A stretch of 64,000 nucleotides of DNA from Karalla daura (Eukaryota > Chordata > Actinopteri > Chaetodontiformes > Leiognathidae): assembly GCA_029224185.1 (NCBI GenBank), contig CM055192.1, positions 310,001-374,000 on the forward strand, in the 5' to 3' direction. The notes under the pieces are model-generated. The model saw only the letters and a list, made by a program, of their open reading frames with translations, did no database searches and was not told the origin of the DNA. This document shows positions 1-11,364 of this stretch, piece after piece (position 1 is the first letter of the stretch; each line of letters opens with the position of its first letter). The position numbers and the translations under genes were made by a program.

Positions 1-589
1 GATCTGAATTGCATTGGTGTTTTCAAAATGCCCTCTGTAACCTGTGTAGAATACAGCTTTCTTTTAGATTTAAACAGTGTGCCGTGATTGCCAAAACCAA
101 CACTGAAAGGAAAGGGTAATTTCACTTTTAAACAACTTGGGGATTATGTTTAGACTTTTGGCCATCCATTCAATGACACTGTTCAATGACACAATGCCCA
201 AAATGAAGCAACTTTGGGGCTGCTGTTAATCTGTTTTCTCTCTCTCTCTCTCTCTCTCTCATGTGACATTGTCACAGAACCCAGTGTGACACTTCATGAA
301 AACTGATTTTAAAAAAAAGGATAAAAGAGCATGAAGGTCAAGATTTAAAAAATCCAAGATGGTAGCACATCAGAGAGAGCAGACCCTCTCTCTCCACTCT
401 CTAGCATTTGTTTGCATACTTTGTGTTTATATCCTTATGTGTGTAGCGCAACATCTGTATTGTCTACAAGGTACAATCGCCACTGTCTTTTGGATATAAG
501 AAACAACTGAAAATACCACAAGATGTATCAGGAAGTCACAGAGAACCTTCATCGGACGATTACCCCATTATCGAACATGTTGCTACATC
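1..589. other. Non-coding stretch, no gene seen
   Basis: AT-rich sequence with no supported reading frame. It holds a (TC)n run listed separately, and its last part may already belong to the 5' flank of the LINE remnant that follows. Nothing else is recognised. Confidence 0.5.
236..260. repeat. (TC)n microsatellite
   Basis: About twelve uninterrupted TC units, seen directly in the sequence. Confidence 0.95.
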
Positions 590-2150
590 ATTCCAAAGGA
601 GCAGGTGCCAGAAGCAGTGTCAAAGGGAGCAGGAGTGGAGCAAATGCAGAGGCATTCACCCTAGGCTGGCAGGCAGCCTACAAAGACCAGAAATAACCTC
701 CTTCATAACCGCTAGTGTACGCTCACTGGACACAGAATGGATCACATAGGGTGCTATGGTTTAATCTGTAAAGACATGGCTAAATGATAAACGAATGAAC
801 ACATGATGATCATATATCTCAAAAGTTTTTCTGGCCTAACATTTGAGGAAAAAGGAAACACAACATTAAGCAACACCTGACCTGGAGGATTTAACACAAA
901 AGAAGGGGCAGAAGATTGTGAGGAGCTGTTTTTGAGATAAAGGTGTCTTTGTGCTTCTGTCTTTGGGTGCTGTAAATCCTGTAGAAATACTGGCGAATGT
1001 ATGTCTCTGAAATGAATTGGTGTAATATGCCGACATCAATAACTACATTTCTGCAACTTTGCATTTTTATTATTGAGTTCTACGTAATATATACTTTTGT
1101 ATGCACTATGAAATTTAAGGTTTTGCTGCCTATCCGGAAATGGACCTCACTACATGTGACTGACAAACCCCCTTCCTGGACTTGTGCTAATGTTGCCTTG
1201 CAGCTTAACAGCCTAAGAGACTTCTTTGACAGATTTGATGCACATAACGGCATGCCAGCACTGAAGACCACAACTCCCCCAGGCAAGCAGGTTGTGTCCA
1301 CAGTCAGTGTGAAGAGGACCCTCTCCAGTATCAACACACACAAGGCACATACCTGGTCACGTTCTAAAGGACTGTGCCGAGGAGCTCAAGGGTGTCTGCA
1401 CAAACATACTCAACATCTCCCTGAGCCAATTTGAAGTCCCCACATGTTTTTAGATTGCTACAACAATACCAGACCCAAAGAAGCCCCAACCATCGAGCCA
1501 CAATAATTATCGACTGGTAGCACTGACTTCAGTCATTATGAAATGCTTTGTGCGGCTGGTCATGCAGAGCATCAAGTGCATCCTCCCCCTCTCCCATGAC
1601 CCTTTTCAGTTTGCATATAGGTTGAACAGGTCCAAGAAGATGCCATTTCTCTCCATCCAGCCTTCACCCAAATAGATTTCAAAATCTGTACAAATGCTGT
1701 TTCTGGACTTCAGTTTGCATTTAACACCATTGTCCCTTAACATCTCATACAGAAACAATGTCACTTGGGACTGAAGACCTATCTCTGCAACTAGGTGCTG
1801 AACTTCCCAACAGGACATCCTAAGACGTACCAGCTTGCAGAAGCTTGCGGAAGACAACTGCGGTGGGCCTCATTACCAACAATTATGAAGCCAACTGCAG
1901 GAGCAAGGTGAGCTGGTTCAGTGGTGCAGGGACAACAATCTCCTCCTCAATGTGGAGAAGACCAAAGAGATTTTTGTGGACATCAGGTAAATACTTTTAT
2001 TTTTTAAATATTTTTGCACAGTCATCTATTATCTATTGTCTGTTGTTGTCTAGTTATTGTCTAGTCCCTTAGGCTTATTTATACATGCTATTGTACCATG
2101 TGATTCAAATATCTTTGATTCTGGAGTCTTTGAATGTTGAATAAACCACA
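590..2150 (+). mobile_element. LINE remnant A, CR1 superfamily (Rex1-like), plus strand
   Basis: A decayed non-LTR retrotransposon. Near 690-750 the sequence reads PEITSFITASVRSLDTEWIT, which resembles the endonuclease start of these LINEs (family form like IPSLLLANVRSLDNKMDEL). From about 1141 it resumes in the linker before the reverse transcriptase, then runs into reverse transcriptase blocks up to about 1987. The tail to about 2150 is AT-rich and looks like the 3' untranslated part. Most of the endonuclease domain is missing: roughly 750-1140 is AT-rich and does not match it. Many stops and frame changes make it inactive. The family name is from memory of motif patterns. The CR1/L2-type assignment is safe, Rex1 itself less so. 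Confidence 0.85.
1141..1987 (+). pseudogene. Reverse transcriptase fragment of LINE A (broken)
   Basis: The sequence shows the linker (LNSLRDFFDRFDAHNG), a SINTHKA block matching the usual RINxRKAAGPD motif, and then, after frame shifts, NNYRLVALTSVIMKCFVRLV (family NDYRPVALTSxxMKCFERLV) near 1505-1560. FQFAYRLNRSKK follows near 1605-1635. Near 1850-1990 come TTAVGLITNNYE and LVQWCRDNNLLLNVEKTKE, the blocks just after the catalytic aspartates. The FADD catalytic box itself is not readable, and the sequence between 1640 and 1840 is shortened and full of stops. The open frame at 997-1434 is only a chance-bounded part of this remnant. Confidence 0.85.
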
Positions 2151-2304
2151 ATGAGTTTGCCAGCTCATGTGAGCAAATTTGAAGTTGAAGGCTTTTCGTC
2201 ACAGCAGTTAGCTCAACATTCACAGCACAAACACCAAATCACATCAGTGTATTCCTGAGGCTTTCACCTCCATGGTGGTGTTCTTATTTTTCTGATAGAA
2301 GCAA

Positions 2305-2537
2305 CCATTGTCTCACTACAGCCAACTGTTTCCCACTTCAATCACTCAACTTTTTGTCAGTTGCGCGGACACACTCTGAGGTAGAAACTTCATTTAAACT
2401 TACAACGCGTACAAACTCAAGCCATAGCTTACACATCATATAAGCACATGCCAAACATTGTCTCACTACAGCATTTGCTCGCTACATGGGCAAACACTGT
2501 CTCACTACAGCCAAATGTTTCCCACTTAAATCACTGA
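2305..2537 (+). repeat. Three copies of a short direct repeat
   Basis: The core ATTGTCTCACTACAGC or a one-base variant occurs at about 2307, 2457 and 2497. Copies one and three continue with CCAA-TGTTTCCCACTT-AATCACT over about 45 bases; copy two stops after the core. The unit spacing is irregular (about 150 and 40 bases), so this is not a simple tandem array. Origin unknown. Confidence 0.8.
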
Positions 2538-3075
2538 CAAGAGACAACAACGAGACTTGTGGTCCCTTACTGTTGTTTTCAATATGTTGTGGAAGGCCTA
2601 TGTAACCAGGGTTAATAAACCCCCAGGTTGTTTGTCTGTGTATGCATTACTGTTTTAAGAATTCTCTGAAATTTCAGTTCATTAGTATTTTTCCATGAGA
2701 AGGGAGTAGTGAAAATAGCTTCTCCTATTAACAAATCTGTATATGTGTTACTGTCTCTTTAAATTAGGCGCCAGTTGCTGTGCGCAGTCTCAGCGAGCGA
2801 AAAGCTGATGGGAGCGAGCATCTCTCCTTCGCGCCAATCTTTGCGAGTCCCTCTCGACCCATGCCTGGTGTGTTGTGTAAGTAGCTGGAAGAGAAAAGAA
2901 GAAAGGGGAAACCAACTTAGAGTTGAACTGATAAAAAACTAACAGAAGTCAGAAAACTGTGCCGCAAGTTCAAGTGGAACGACGTGAATTGTGTAAAAAA
3001 AGAAACACATTAGAATGCCATCAGCGCACTCAGTGCACTTAGCACAGAGTGCTAAATGCTAAAAATTAGCCATGA
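2538..3075. other. Non-coding; contains a CpG-rich patch
   Basis: No gene recognised. A patch at about 2765-2860 has roughly nine CpG dinucleotides in 95 bases, unlike the CpG-poor surroundings, preceded by CTCTTTAAATTAGGCGCC. It could be the promoter end of a retroelement or a small host CpG cluster. Nothing downstream identifies a transcript. Confidence 0.4.
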
Positions 3076-3083
3076 ATACTCTC
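3076..3083. repeat. Target site duplication, left copy
   Basis: ATACTCTC, identical to 3244-3251, directly abutting the MITE. Confidence 0.85.
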
Positions 3084-3243
3084 CAGGGGCGAATCTAGGG
3101 TTTTTTTAGGGGTGCCAAGGCACCCCAGTGGAAATGCTCGGCACCCCCTGACTCAGCGCATTTTTTAAATATTATATTACGCGGACTCGTCATTTTGTCA
3201 GAAACAATGTGCGTCAGAAAAAAATGTGCTAAAATTGCCCCTG
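3084..3243. mobile_element. Non-autonomous hAT-type MITE, 160 bp
   Basis: The element starts CAGGGGCGAATCTAG and ends with the inverse of CAGGGGCAATTTTAG, so it has imperfect terminal inverted repeats of about 14 bases with one gap and one mismatch. It is flanked on both sides by the same eight bases, ATACTCTC (3076-3083 and 3244-3251). CAGGGG-type ends plus an 8-bp target duplication are hallmarks of the hAT superfamily. At 160 bp it cannot code for transposase. Just inside the 5' end is an 8-bp stem, GGGGTGCC/GGCACCCC (3109-3126). The perfect duplication suggests insertion later than the LINE remnants here. Confidence 0.85.
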
Positions 3244-3251
3244 ATACTCTC
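3244..3251. repeat. Target site duplication, right copy
   Basis: ATACTCTC, identical to 3076-3083, directly abutting the MITE. Confidence 0.85.
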
Positions 3252-5859
3252 TAAAACCAGTCGGGACAGATTTAAACTGGTCTGAATGATTTGTTAATGT
3301 TGAAGCCTGTGTTAATTGTTTGTGAATATTGTGCTGCTAGTTCATGGTTGTGTGTAAACTTTTTCATAGCTGCTTGGTGCAGCTAATGCGGTGCTAAACC
3401 AGTAGGCCTTGGTAGGAAGAATTCATGCAGCTAAACTGACATGAGTGTTGAGTTAAACAAAAAAAACCAAAATGGTTTTCACTGTGTATTGTGTGCTCAA
3501 AACAGAGTTCAGTTATTTTGAAATGTTAAATGTGAATTCATGTTTTGTTTACTGAGCTATGATCAATGTTACAAGTTCATGGGGAAATGTTTTTTTTAAA
3601 AATTCATTTAAAAAATAGTAGTAACAAAGTCAAATGGGCACTGAAAAGCAGGAACTTTATTTAAATGCATTTAAATGGACGTGCTATTTTATTATAGACA
3701 AAATGAGTAATTTTCTGTATGGCTGTGTAGGCTGATTTTTTTTTATAGTGTCCTTCATCTGGGTCCTTGGTTGTTGCTCCATCTCCATCTCCATCCCGGT
3801 TGCTATCAAACAGAGATACTTGAAATAATTGTGAAACGAATTTTTAATGGTTCCATTCTACTGTTGATTTTGTGCAGTATTCATGTTAAGTTACTAATTT
3901 GTTTAAGATACTGTGCCGCAAAGGATATTCAGTTAGTCCAAACATAACTTTTTAAAACCTTCAGTCTGCGTTTTTGTGGAACTTTTGGGGTAGATATTGC
4001 AGGTCTGGTCCAGCGATCAGCCTGGTAGGTATAAGCAGTCTCCTCATGGGATCTAGAATAAAAGTTAACCCTAATTTTATTGTTTGATACTACGCTGCCT
4101 CAAAATAACAGGTGCAAGTAGGGGTTACACCCCTGTCTTTTCAACGGGAGTCCCACAATGGCGCAACTGGGGGTGCTCTGTAAAGTTGCCACAAGAGGCC
4201 CTGCTCTTAAATTTTACACCCCCTAGTGACCAGTTACTACAGTTACTGTAGGTTGAAAAGTTGGATAAAATGTATAGATGTAACTCCCCATTATAATTGT
4301 TTTGTAAGCATGGTATTAAAGAATATTGTTTAGATAATTACATGAAAAGAGGATTGTTAAAGGTCTTCCAGTTATTATCATTATTACTATTAGAAATAGT
4401 ATTGTTGCTGCTGCTGCTGCTGTTGTAACCACTATTATCTTATTTGTTCAAGTATAATGATTATAATATTAATGCCTATAGGGACTAGACTTTCCATCAC
4501 CATCTCCACTGGCTGTTTGATAAGTGGACAAAGCTGCACAGATGCATGTGGTTGATGGATTATGATCATATGATCATATTGGTGAGTAGTGATTTTGCAT
4601 TTGTGTCAGTGGTGTCAGATTAACTGACTTTGTTTTAAACAGGCAAGGAATTTGCCTTTGCGTTTTGGTGCAAAATGGGGGGGAAAAAGACAAACAATGT
4701 ATGGAGACATACCTGTAATGCCTAATTTCACGTGGACAGAAAAAAAAAAATCCCAGTGCTGTACTGTAAAGTAAGTGGTAAAGCAGGCCTCTTTTACAGA
4801 ATATATTAACCCACTCTCCCTCTCCACCCACAGCGCCCTGTGGTTTTAGAGATTGCATGCACTGCACAGCATATCGTTGCTGTGGTCTAACAATAAGAAA
4901 GTGCTGCATTCACAACAATATGAACAATAGCAGGGAACAGTGAACCTATGAAATGTTTATTCAGCACATTAAAGAGTAATGAGTAGCCTCCTCCAATGAC
5001 TGAGACCACATTACTAACATACTCACAGTTCAAGGAGCCTCTATCCCTAGTTTAATGGGTTACTTGGGTAAACATAAACAACACCATAATGAGCTAAGAA
5101 CCGTATTTTCCCCATTTTCTGTTGATAAGCAAAAATGGCCCTGGTAAGCAAAATTAGCCCCTTGCATCTTTAGGCAAAAAGATGTACACACATACAGTGC
5201 AGTGCACGATGATTGCACACGCGCACACACTGAGCGGGAGCTGGATTAGGTAGTCTGCAATTAGCACCTTTACGCGGCTCATTTACACAGTGCATACATA
5301 CAGGTTGTCACTCTTTCCCAAGTCCACATCTCAGCTGTTTCTCCTGAAGTGCAGGGAGGGAGGCAGAGAGCAGGTAGGGCAGAAGCGACCGGAGCATTTG
5401 TGTCCTTAACCACACAGCTGCGGCTGCTCTCATAGTCACTTCTTTTCACTGCTTCATCAAAAAATAAGGATCACAACTTTGTCGGCAAAACACAAGCTTG
5501 CATTGTCATCATATTTACTGCCATGCAAGTGGAGTTTTTGTTCATGCAATCTACATTTTGCTTAGACAGCCAAAAACCAGCCTCTTCTCCTGGGCAGTTG
5601 GTACATTAGGCGAGTGGGAGGTGAAATCCCTTGCCTATTAAAAATGAGCATGGTGTGGAATGTGAGGGATAGTATTATGTGGCATTCATTTAGCATTCAT
5701 TGGGAATATGCTTTTCCTTCTTCTATTTTTTTTTCCTTTTTCTTCAAGCTGTATATTGGATCAGACAACTCCCAGTCCTTTTGCCGTGTGCTCGGGATAA
5801 ATTTATCTAGATTACATAATTGGGCACCCCCGTGTGAGACAGTGGCTGAATCTTTACCT
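3252..5859. other. Long non-coding stretch
   Basis: AT-rich, with no supported gene. It holds a short GCT-type triplet run at 4405-4424 and a poly-A run near 4740-4750. The segment about 4090-4260, with its repeated 'acacccc' and 'ggggt' ends, has the feel of a dispersed repeat, but I could not find matching ends. The frames at 4574-4909 and 5614-5865 have no recognisable domain and are probably chance. Confidence 0.4.
4405..4424. repeat. (GCT)n triplet run
   Basis: Short trinucleotide array inside a TTATTA-rich segment. Confidence 0.85.
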
Positions 5860-5989
5860 GCATAAAGAGGATGATTAGTTTTGTGCTACACGGGGACAGT
5901 TGGAGTCTCGACTCACAGTCAGAGTCAGATTGAAGAGGCTCAGACCTGGAATCAGTAGCAGCGGGGGAAAAAGCCTTGAGCTAATAGAG

Positions 5990-6295
5990 CATCACTGAAG
6001 CCACTTCAGATGCTCAACCAATTTACCATATTAAGTCGCTTAGTCACATCCACTTCCCTATAATTCATTTACTGCTAATGCCCCGATGTTGTTTGGGAAT
6101 TAAGGTTAATCATCTCCTTATTCATCAAAGCCGAGAGGGCAATTACTGCATGGAGTGCAGGGGTGGCTCTGGCTGGAGTGCCACAGCTTAGTTTTTGTCA
6201 TCACACACAGTGGATGTTGTAATTACATCATAATAAAGTGCAATTAGTTAATGAATGGGAGCATATGCTGCTAATGACAGGCAGTAATCTAGCTC
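5990..6295. promoter_or_regulatory. Candidate enhancer-like segment rich in TAAT cores
   Basis: About ten homeodomain-type cores (TAAT or ATTA) fall in roughly 300 bases, including TAATTAC at 6220-6226 and CAATTAGTTAATGAATG at 6241-6257. The sequence is not simple, not repeat-like and not coding. Such clusters are common in conserved developmental enhancers of vertebrates. The call is inference; conservation could not be checked. Confidence 0.3.
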
Positions 6296-6656
6296 CATCC
6301 TTGCCCCGGTGCACAGACCCCCTCCCCTGCACTGGTGACACTCACACTCTGTGCTGCGGACGTGCACATGTGCTTTTGTGCTCCTCAGCAGGCATATCCC
6401 TCTTATCTGTGACAATTCTAGCTTTACTAACTGACTGCCCAAGTTTAGTGCAGTATTCATTGCTTCTTTTCATTTTTCTCACTGTAATGTATTTTCACAT
6501 GACCAGATTAGACAATAGCCACAAGACCCCTTCTACAATAGACATAACATTAACAAAACAGAAATGTTTATTGTGGCCCCATCACAGCTAGTCACCCTGG
6601 CACCCATTATAAAGATTATTTGACACAGTTCTTAATTGAGATTTCGATTTGATTTT

Positions 6657-6678
6657 TGTGTGTGTGTGTGTGTGTGTT
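6657..6678. repeat. (TG)n microsatellite
   Basis: About eleven TG units, seen directly. Confidence 0.95.
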
Positions 6679-6839
6679 TGCAACTGATGTGCAAAGTTCA
6701 GCCACTTTCCAGTCATTGTCAGGCAAGTAAGCAAGAGGCAAGGGGCTTCAGCAGTCCCATGGAGAGGTTCCTGTGGTCAAAGGGTTGTGCTGGATAGGCA
6801 CTGCTCTAACCAGGCTCATCTAATCAGTGTTGATGGAGT

Positions 6840-8260
6840 GTGAGGAGGGATGCTAATCTGGGTCATTGCATATGTAAATGCACAGCTGGGATCTTCGCAG
6901 TGCCAAAACACATCAGCCAGGGTGTCTGAGTGTCACCAAACATTAGCGCAAACACGGCAAGTGGACAGGAGAGATAAACACACCCCACAGCAGGGGGTAA
7001 AGGGGTGTGGGGGGAATTACTGCAATCGCCAGTGGTGTCAATATCAAATATCCCATCAGTCTCAGTAGACATCAGCGTCAGCGTGCATTGCAAGTGTAAT
7101 CATGCCACTAGAATAAAATGTAAGAGGAAAAGTTAGATTTTTATTTATTCACACTCTCTCTTCTCTCTTCATTCAGATGATTTTGCTTTTGAAATACGCA
7201 TCTCTTAAAATGTCCCTCGATAACTAAGTTTTATCCTCATTCAAGTAAAATTACTCAAATGAGGAAAAACAACAATGCGAGTTTCGAGAGCCACTGTTGT
7301 GGTGGCTCTACTGTATATAAAGCTCAAACTGAACACATTTTATTGTATTCACAAAAAAAAAGAAAGTTCTGATTTGGATGCTGCACATATGCCCGTTCCA
7401 GGGGTCAAACCTACATGTACTGTACTAATCTGTCAATGGGCTATCTTCAGGGAAATGTTGAAGAAGAAATAGAGGGCTAGCAGTCTCTCATCAGAGCCTC
7501 ATCTTGTGACTGAAGTGTTGCCATCAGTGACTACTTGAACTGCAGAGGGCTGCAACACTCAGCGCCCCCCCCCTCCCCTCCCTGCATTGTACGGAGTAAC
7601 CCCTTTATACCCACGCCGCACTAAGTGCTTCAAGTGTTTTAGCCCCTAGGGTCCCACCACAGCAATCTTCAGAAAGTCCCACTCTCACCAAACTCGATGC
7701 CAAATCATTCTGTAGAATGCATCACAAAATAAACAAGCATCTTGGGTCTTCAGTAATCAGTAATTTGTCTTAGTGAGCATTTCCTGGGAAAACAAAGCTT
7801 TGCACTGGTCATTTATTTCAGGAAACGCAAATAGCATTAAAACATTAAAAGCAACATTCAATCCTAAATGTAGTAAAATGCTGTCGATAACAATGCTGTT
7901 CTTACTCTTAGACAAAACACAAAAAAGACAATCAACGTGGGGACAAAGGACAAGAGGATAATTTATGGATTTTTGTCCTCTGTTCTCATTTTTTCAATAT
8001 GCGCATCTGGGTCAGCTTCATTTTTTTCTCCTATACCCCTGTTTCTCCTCCCTTTTTTACAAAATGCTGATGATAACCTGCTCTATATCCAGTCATACAA
8101 GAAGATTACCCCTACAGCTTGTATCAAAAATATAATAAAATAGATGTCAACATCTATTTGTTGTTACATCCAGCTCCTTGTGATCCACAATATCTGTTAT
8201 GATGTATCTGCATCTGTTATTCATAACAGCACTCTTAACAATATCTGATTGATCAAACAA
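6840..8260. other. Non-coding stretch
   Basis: No gene is recognised. The part at 6840-7090 is non-simple sequence with an octamer-like ATGTAAAT near 6872 and could be regulatory. A cytosine-rich run lies near 7566-7582. The short frames at 7773-7961 and 7937-8143 are not recognisable proteins. Confidence 0.4.
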
Positions 8261-8264
8261 ATCC

Positions 8265-8655
8265 ACCTATCCATCCATCCATCCATCCATCCATCCATCC
8301 ATCCATCCATCCATCCATCCATCCATCCATCCATCCATCCATCCATCCATCCATCCATCCATCCATCCATCCAGTAGTATAACCTGCTTTTGACTCTATG
8401 GTGTCAGAGGGGTCTTCTGCTTCCTGTCTCCAGGATACATAGGGCAAAGGAAGGTAATGCATCCTGGACAGGTCACCAGTCCATCACAGGGCACACGAAC
8501 TATTCTATCTCTCACTCGCACGTAACGGCAATTTAGAGTTTCAAACTGACTCCATGGTTTTGAACTTGGCACGGCAATCAGTGACCTTGCTGTGAGGCAA
8601 CAGCATTACTGCAACTCAGTAGTTGCAACTCCAACTAACAACCGCTGCTCATATG
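8265..8655 (-). mobile_element. 3'-end fragment of an RTE-like fish LINE, minus strand
   Basis: An (ATCC)n array is followed by TGGACAGGTCACCAGTCCATCACAGG-type sequence, CAATTTAGAG and TTGCTGTGAGGCAACAG, the order seen in the antisense 3' end of a very common fish LINE class. The segment between CAATTTAGAG and the TGTGAGGCAAC part is shortened. On the minus strand the element would end in a GGAT-type tail, as RTE/Rex3 LINEs do. The class name is from memory and not certain. Confidence 0.65.
8269..8373. repeat. (ATCC)n microsatellite, about 26 units
   Basis: An uninterrupted tetranucleotide array of about 105 bases. The minus-strand frame reading MDGW repeats across it (8253-8462) is only its translation. 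The array probably grew from the 3' tail of the adjoining LINE fragment. Confidence 0.97.
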
Positions 8656-9949
8656 GCCCCCAAAAACTTACTTGGATTGCCTGACTGAATACTAAACTGC
8701 ATTTTATGTACAACACTGTGCTGCTAAACAAAGGCTATAAGTGAACATGTTTTATCACAGATTTTTTGGACTTGCCAAATACATTGAATAATATACCCAC
8801 ATTATGTTTTCAGAAAACAGAAACAGAAAAACAAAAAAACAAAACATAATGGAGTTATAATGACTTCATTCAGCTGCTGCTCAGAATCTGTCATTAGCTT
8901 GTGTTACATCTTTATCTAAAATTATGATCCGATTCTAACTGTGCATACTCCTCTGAACCTTGGACTCTGGTCATCTCTGGCCAAGACAACAAAATAACCC
9001 AGTATGTTCTTTTAGTGGCTCATGTTGGCAGTAAAAAACAATGAAGATAAAAAGATGCACTTGTTTGTTTTAGTGCCATTGTCTTCATTCACTCAGTTTC
9101 AAATTAAAGTGAATGTTTACATTTCATAGTATACCCTATTTAAAGCCCACATTAATAAACATTTACATCCAAAGGTATTGATGCATATGAAAAAAAAACA
9201 TCAAGCATGAATTGAAATTGCTTGCAATGGTTTAGTATATTTAAGGACATTAGGATATAAACCTTAGTTAACACATTCAGTAAAGGTCAGGTACCTATAT
9301 AGGTTGAAAATGTCTGTAGCTTTTATACTTAAAGAGCTAGCCCATGGACTGCCTCGTCCTATCTTTAACTTATATCCCACAATCACCTACAAGAGTATTC
9401 TCTTCCATTCCATAGATTACTCTCCTCTTTTCCCTCTCCCCACGCTCAGCTGATTTAGTTGAATGTGTGTCTAGTGTCAAGTTTGATTCTGTCCAGTTGA
9501 TGCTGGTTTGAGGGTGGAGAGGCGGTGATGAGGGACTGAAGCAGAATGATGATCAGAGCAGCCGGTGCCCTTTTCTTCTGATCACACATTACTGTGCAAC
9601 AGACTCATGTCAGAACAGCAGCAGTGCTGAGATGCACACAAAGGCCAGCGTCAATCAAGAGAGCTATTCATCTGTCTGGGGCTGTAACCCCCACACCTCA
9701 TCTGTTCCTCCTACCTAGTTGACTGACAGCTGGATGTTCAGGGCAGCCAGGGCTGAGGAGCTGCCAACAATGCCACAACTGACATGAATAAAGAGTCTCA
9801 CTTCAATAGGATTGAAACATATTTTAAACACTGACACCTGCTCGTAAGTACATTTTGATAAAAGGAACACAGAAAAATGTGTTACATTAAGTTGGGGGGG
9901 GGGATTCTGTCCGTAATAAGTACACCTTTTCATTCAGGTCATACACACA
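8656..9949. other. Non-coding AT-rich stretch
   Basis: No gene, known repeat or RNA recognised. A G-run lies at about 9895-9903. The minus-strand frame at 9715-9933 has no recognisable domain. Confidence 0.45.
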
Positions 9950-10137
9950 AACAGTTAAGAGTCTCCAGTAGACCTTACTGCATGATTTGGACTGAGGGAG
10001 GAAACCAGAGTAACCCCCGCACACATGGGAGAACATGCAAAACTCAGTTCAGAAACGGCTGGAAGAAGCCGGTATTGAACCCACAACCCTCTTGCTCTGA
10101 GGCAAGCAGCACTGACAACTGCACCTCTGTCACTATT
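9950..10137 (-). mobile_element. RTE-like LINE 3'-region fragment, minus strand
   Basis: The plus strand reads AGAGTCTCCAGTAGACC, GGACTGAGGGAGGAAACC, GGGAGAACATGCAAAACTC, then GTATTGAACCCACAACCC and TGAGGCAAGCAGCACTGACAA. This is the fixed order of the antisense 3' region of the common fish LINE class also seen at 8.3 and 47.2 kb. It lacks the (ATCC)n end. The frames across it are not genes. Confidence 0.7.
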
Positions 10138-11054
10138 ATGAATTATCATCCAGTTGAGACCACTATTTCAATCGTTTGAAGCTAGCTAGGGTCTCCACCA
10201 TACTAAGTGAAATGGCTAGATAGCGATCCAGCAGCACCACTGCAGAATATATATAGATAATATACTGAAAAGAATATCAGCCTTGTTCACGTTTTACCTC
10301 GTATTATGCCAGAGTGTCAGTGTACTCATCATCAGTGTGGGCCAGATTCAGGCAGGTTTATCTGAGTGTCTGCGCTCCGTGAGTTAAGCCTTCATTCTTC
10401 TGTGAGAGAATTAATGTTGTTATTCACCTGCAGGCAAGGTCACTGTCAGAATAGAAAAGAACACTTGTTGCAGTGGTAGCGTATGCGCTTGGCAGTGGGG
10501 CCGAATTAACAGCACGACTTGCGGTGTGAAGGACGTCAGATATTACACCTATGGTTTCCCCCGGGTGCTAGCCCACCGCTACAAATAACACACATCTTGA
10601 GAAGTATCAGTACAAAGCTAAATACCAGTGAATGTGAATTTCTGACATCGTTCAGGCACCAGCAGGAGCAAGACCCTTCAAAAAACAGACAACAGTTCTC
10701 TCTGAAAATGTTTATTTTCTAATGTGCGTATTAAAAAAGTAAATTATTGCTGTTCACAATTGCTGTCAACAGAGCAATCAATTTGTACGTTTGACTAAAA
10801 CTGTGTCCTCTGTCAGTAAACATGCAATAGGCAATAGTCCAAAAATATATATACATATATATATATTGCAATTCAATTTCCCAGAGCTGTAACCTCCTGC
10901 TTTAAATCAGCTTTAAATCAGAGTCCCACTAAAAGATGCTGATTTCACAGGAGATCGACAGTGACATAAAGCTGTGCCACATTAGGGTTGCAACACAGTG
11001 TGCGTGTACCTGTACCTTGTTCTGTAAGGCATGGTCTAACCCCGAGGACAAGGT
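10138..11054. other. Non-coding stretch
   Basis: No gene is recognised. It includes a short (AT)n run at 10845-10866. A segment at 10465-10580 has a loosely tRNA-like start but no B box, so I do not call a SINE. Confidence 0.4.
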
Positions 11055-11170
11055 CTGTATCCATCCATTCATTATCTTTTCTGTTTGATTCCCATTGGTG
11101 TTGGTGCCTGTCTCCACCCTGGGCTGGTCACCAGTTCAACACAGGGCACAACACAGGGCATTTTGTTGCC
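11055..11170 (-). mobile_element. Short RTE-like LINE fragment, minus strand
   Basis: ATCCATCCATTCATTATCTTT is followed about 50 bases later by CTGGTCACCAGTTCAACACAGGGC, a diverged form of the LINE 3' end seen at 8.3 kb. Near its end, CACAGGGCA is duplicated (ACACAGGGCACAACACAGGGCA). Confidence 0.6.
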
Positions 11171-11364
11171 ACTCTCTGTCAAGGCATGTATGCTTATACT
11201 GTATGTACCCTATCTGAGGGCCTTACTAACTGAGAACTGTGTAGTTTGGAAGGGAACTGACCACAACCTTTGGAAGGCATCAGAGTACATTACATTGTAG
11301 TAATTTCTTTTAATTACTTTAGAATTTAAAGCAAAGCAATTCAAAGCATTCAAACTAAATGCGA

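Noticed and set aside
8253..8462. Protein with repeated MDGW units
   Set aside because: It is simply the translation of the (ATCC)n array.
10465..10580. tRNA-derived SINE
   Set aside because: A TAGCGTATGCG word loosely recalls an A box, but no B box follows at the right distance and no tail is present.
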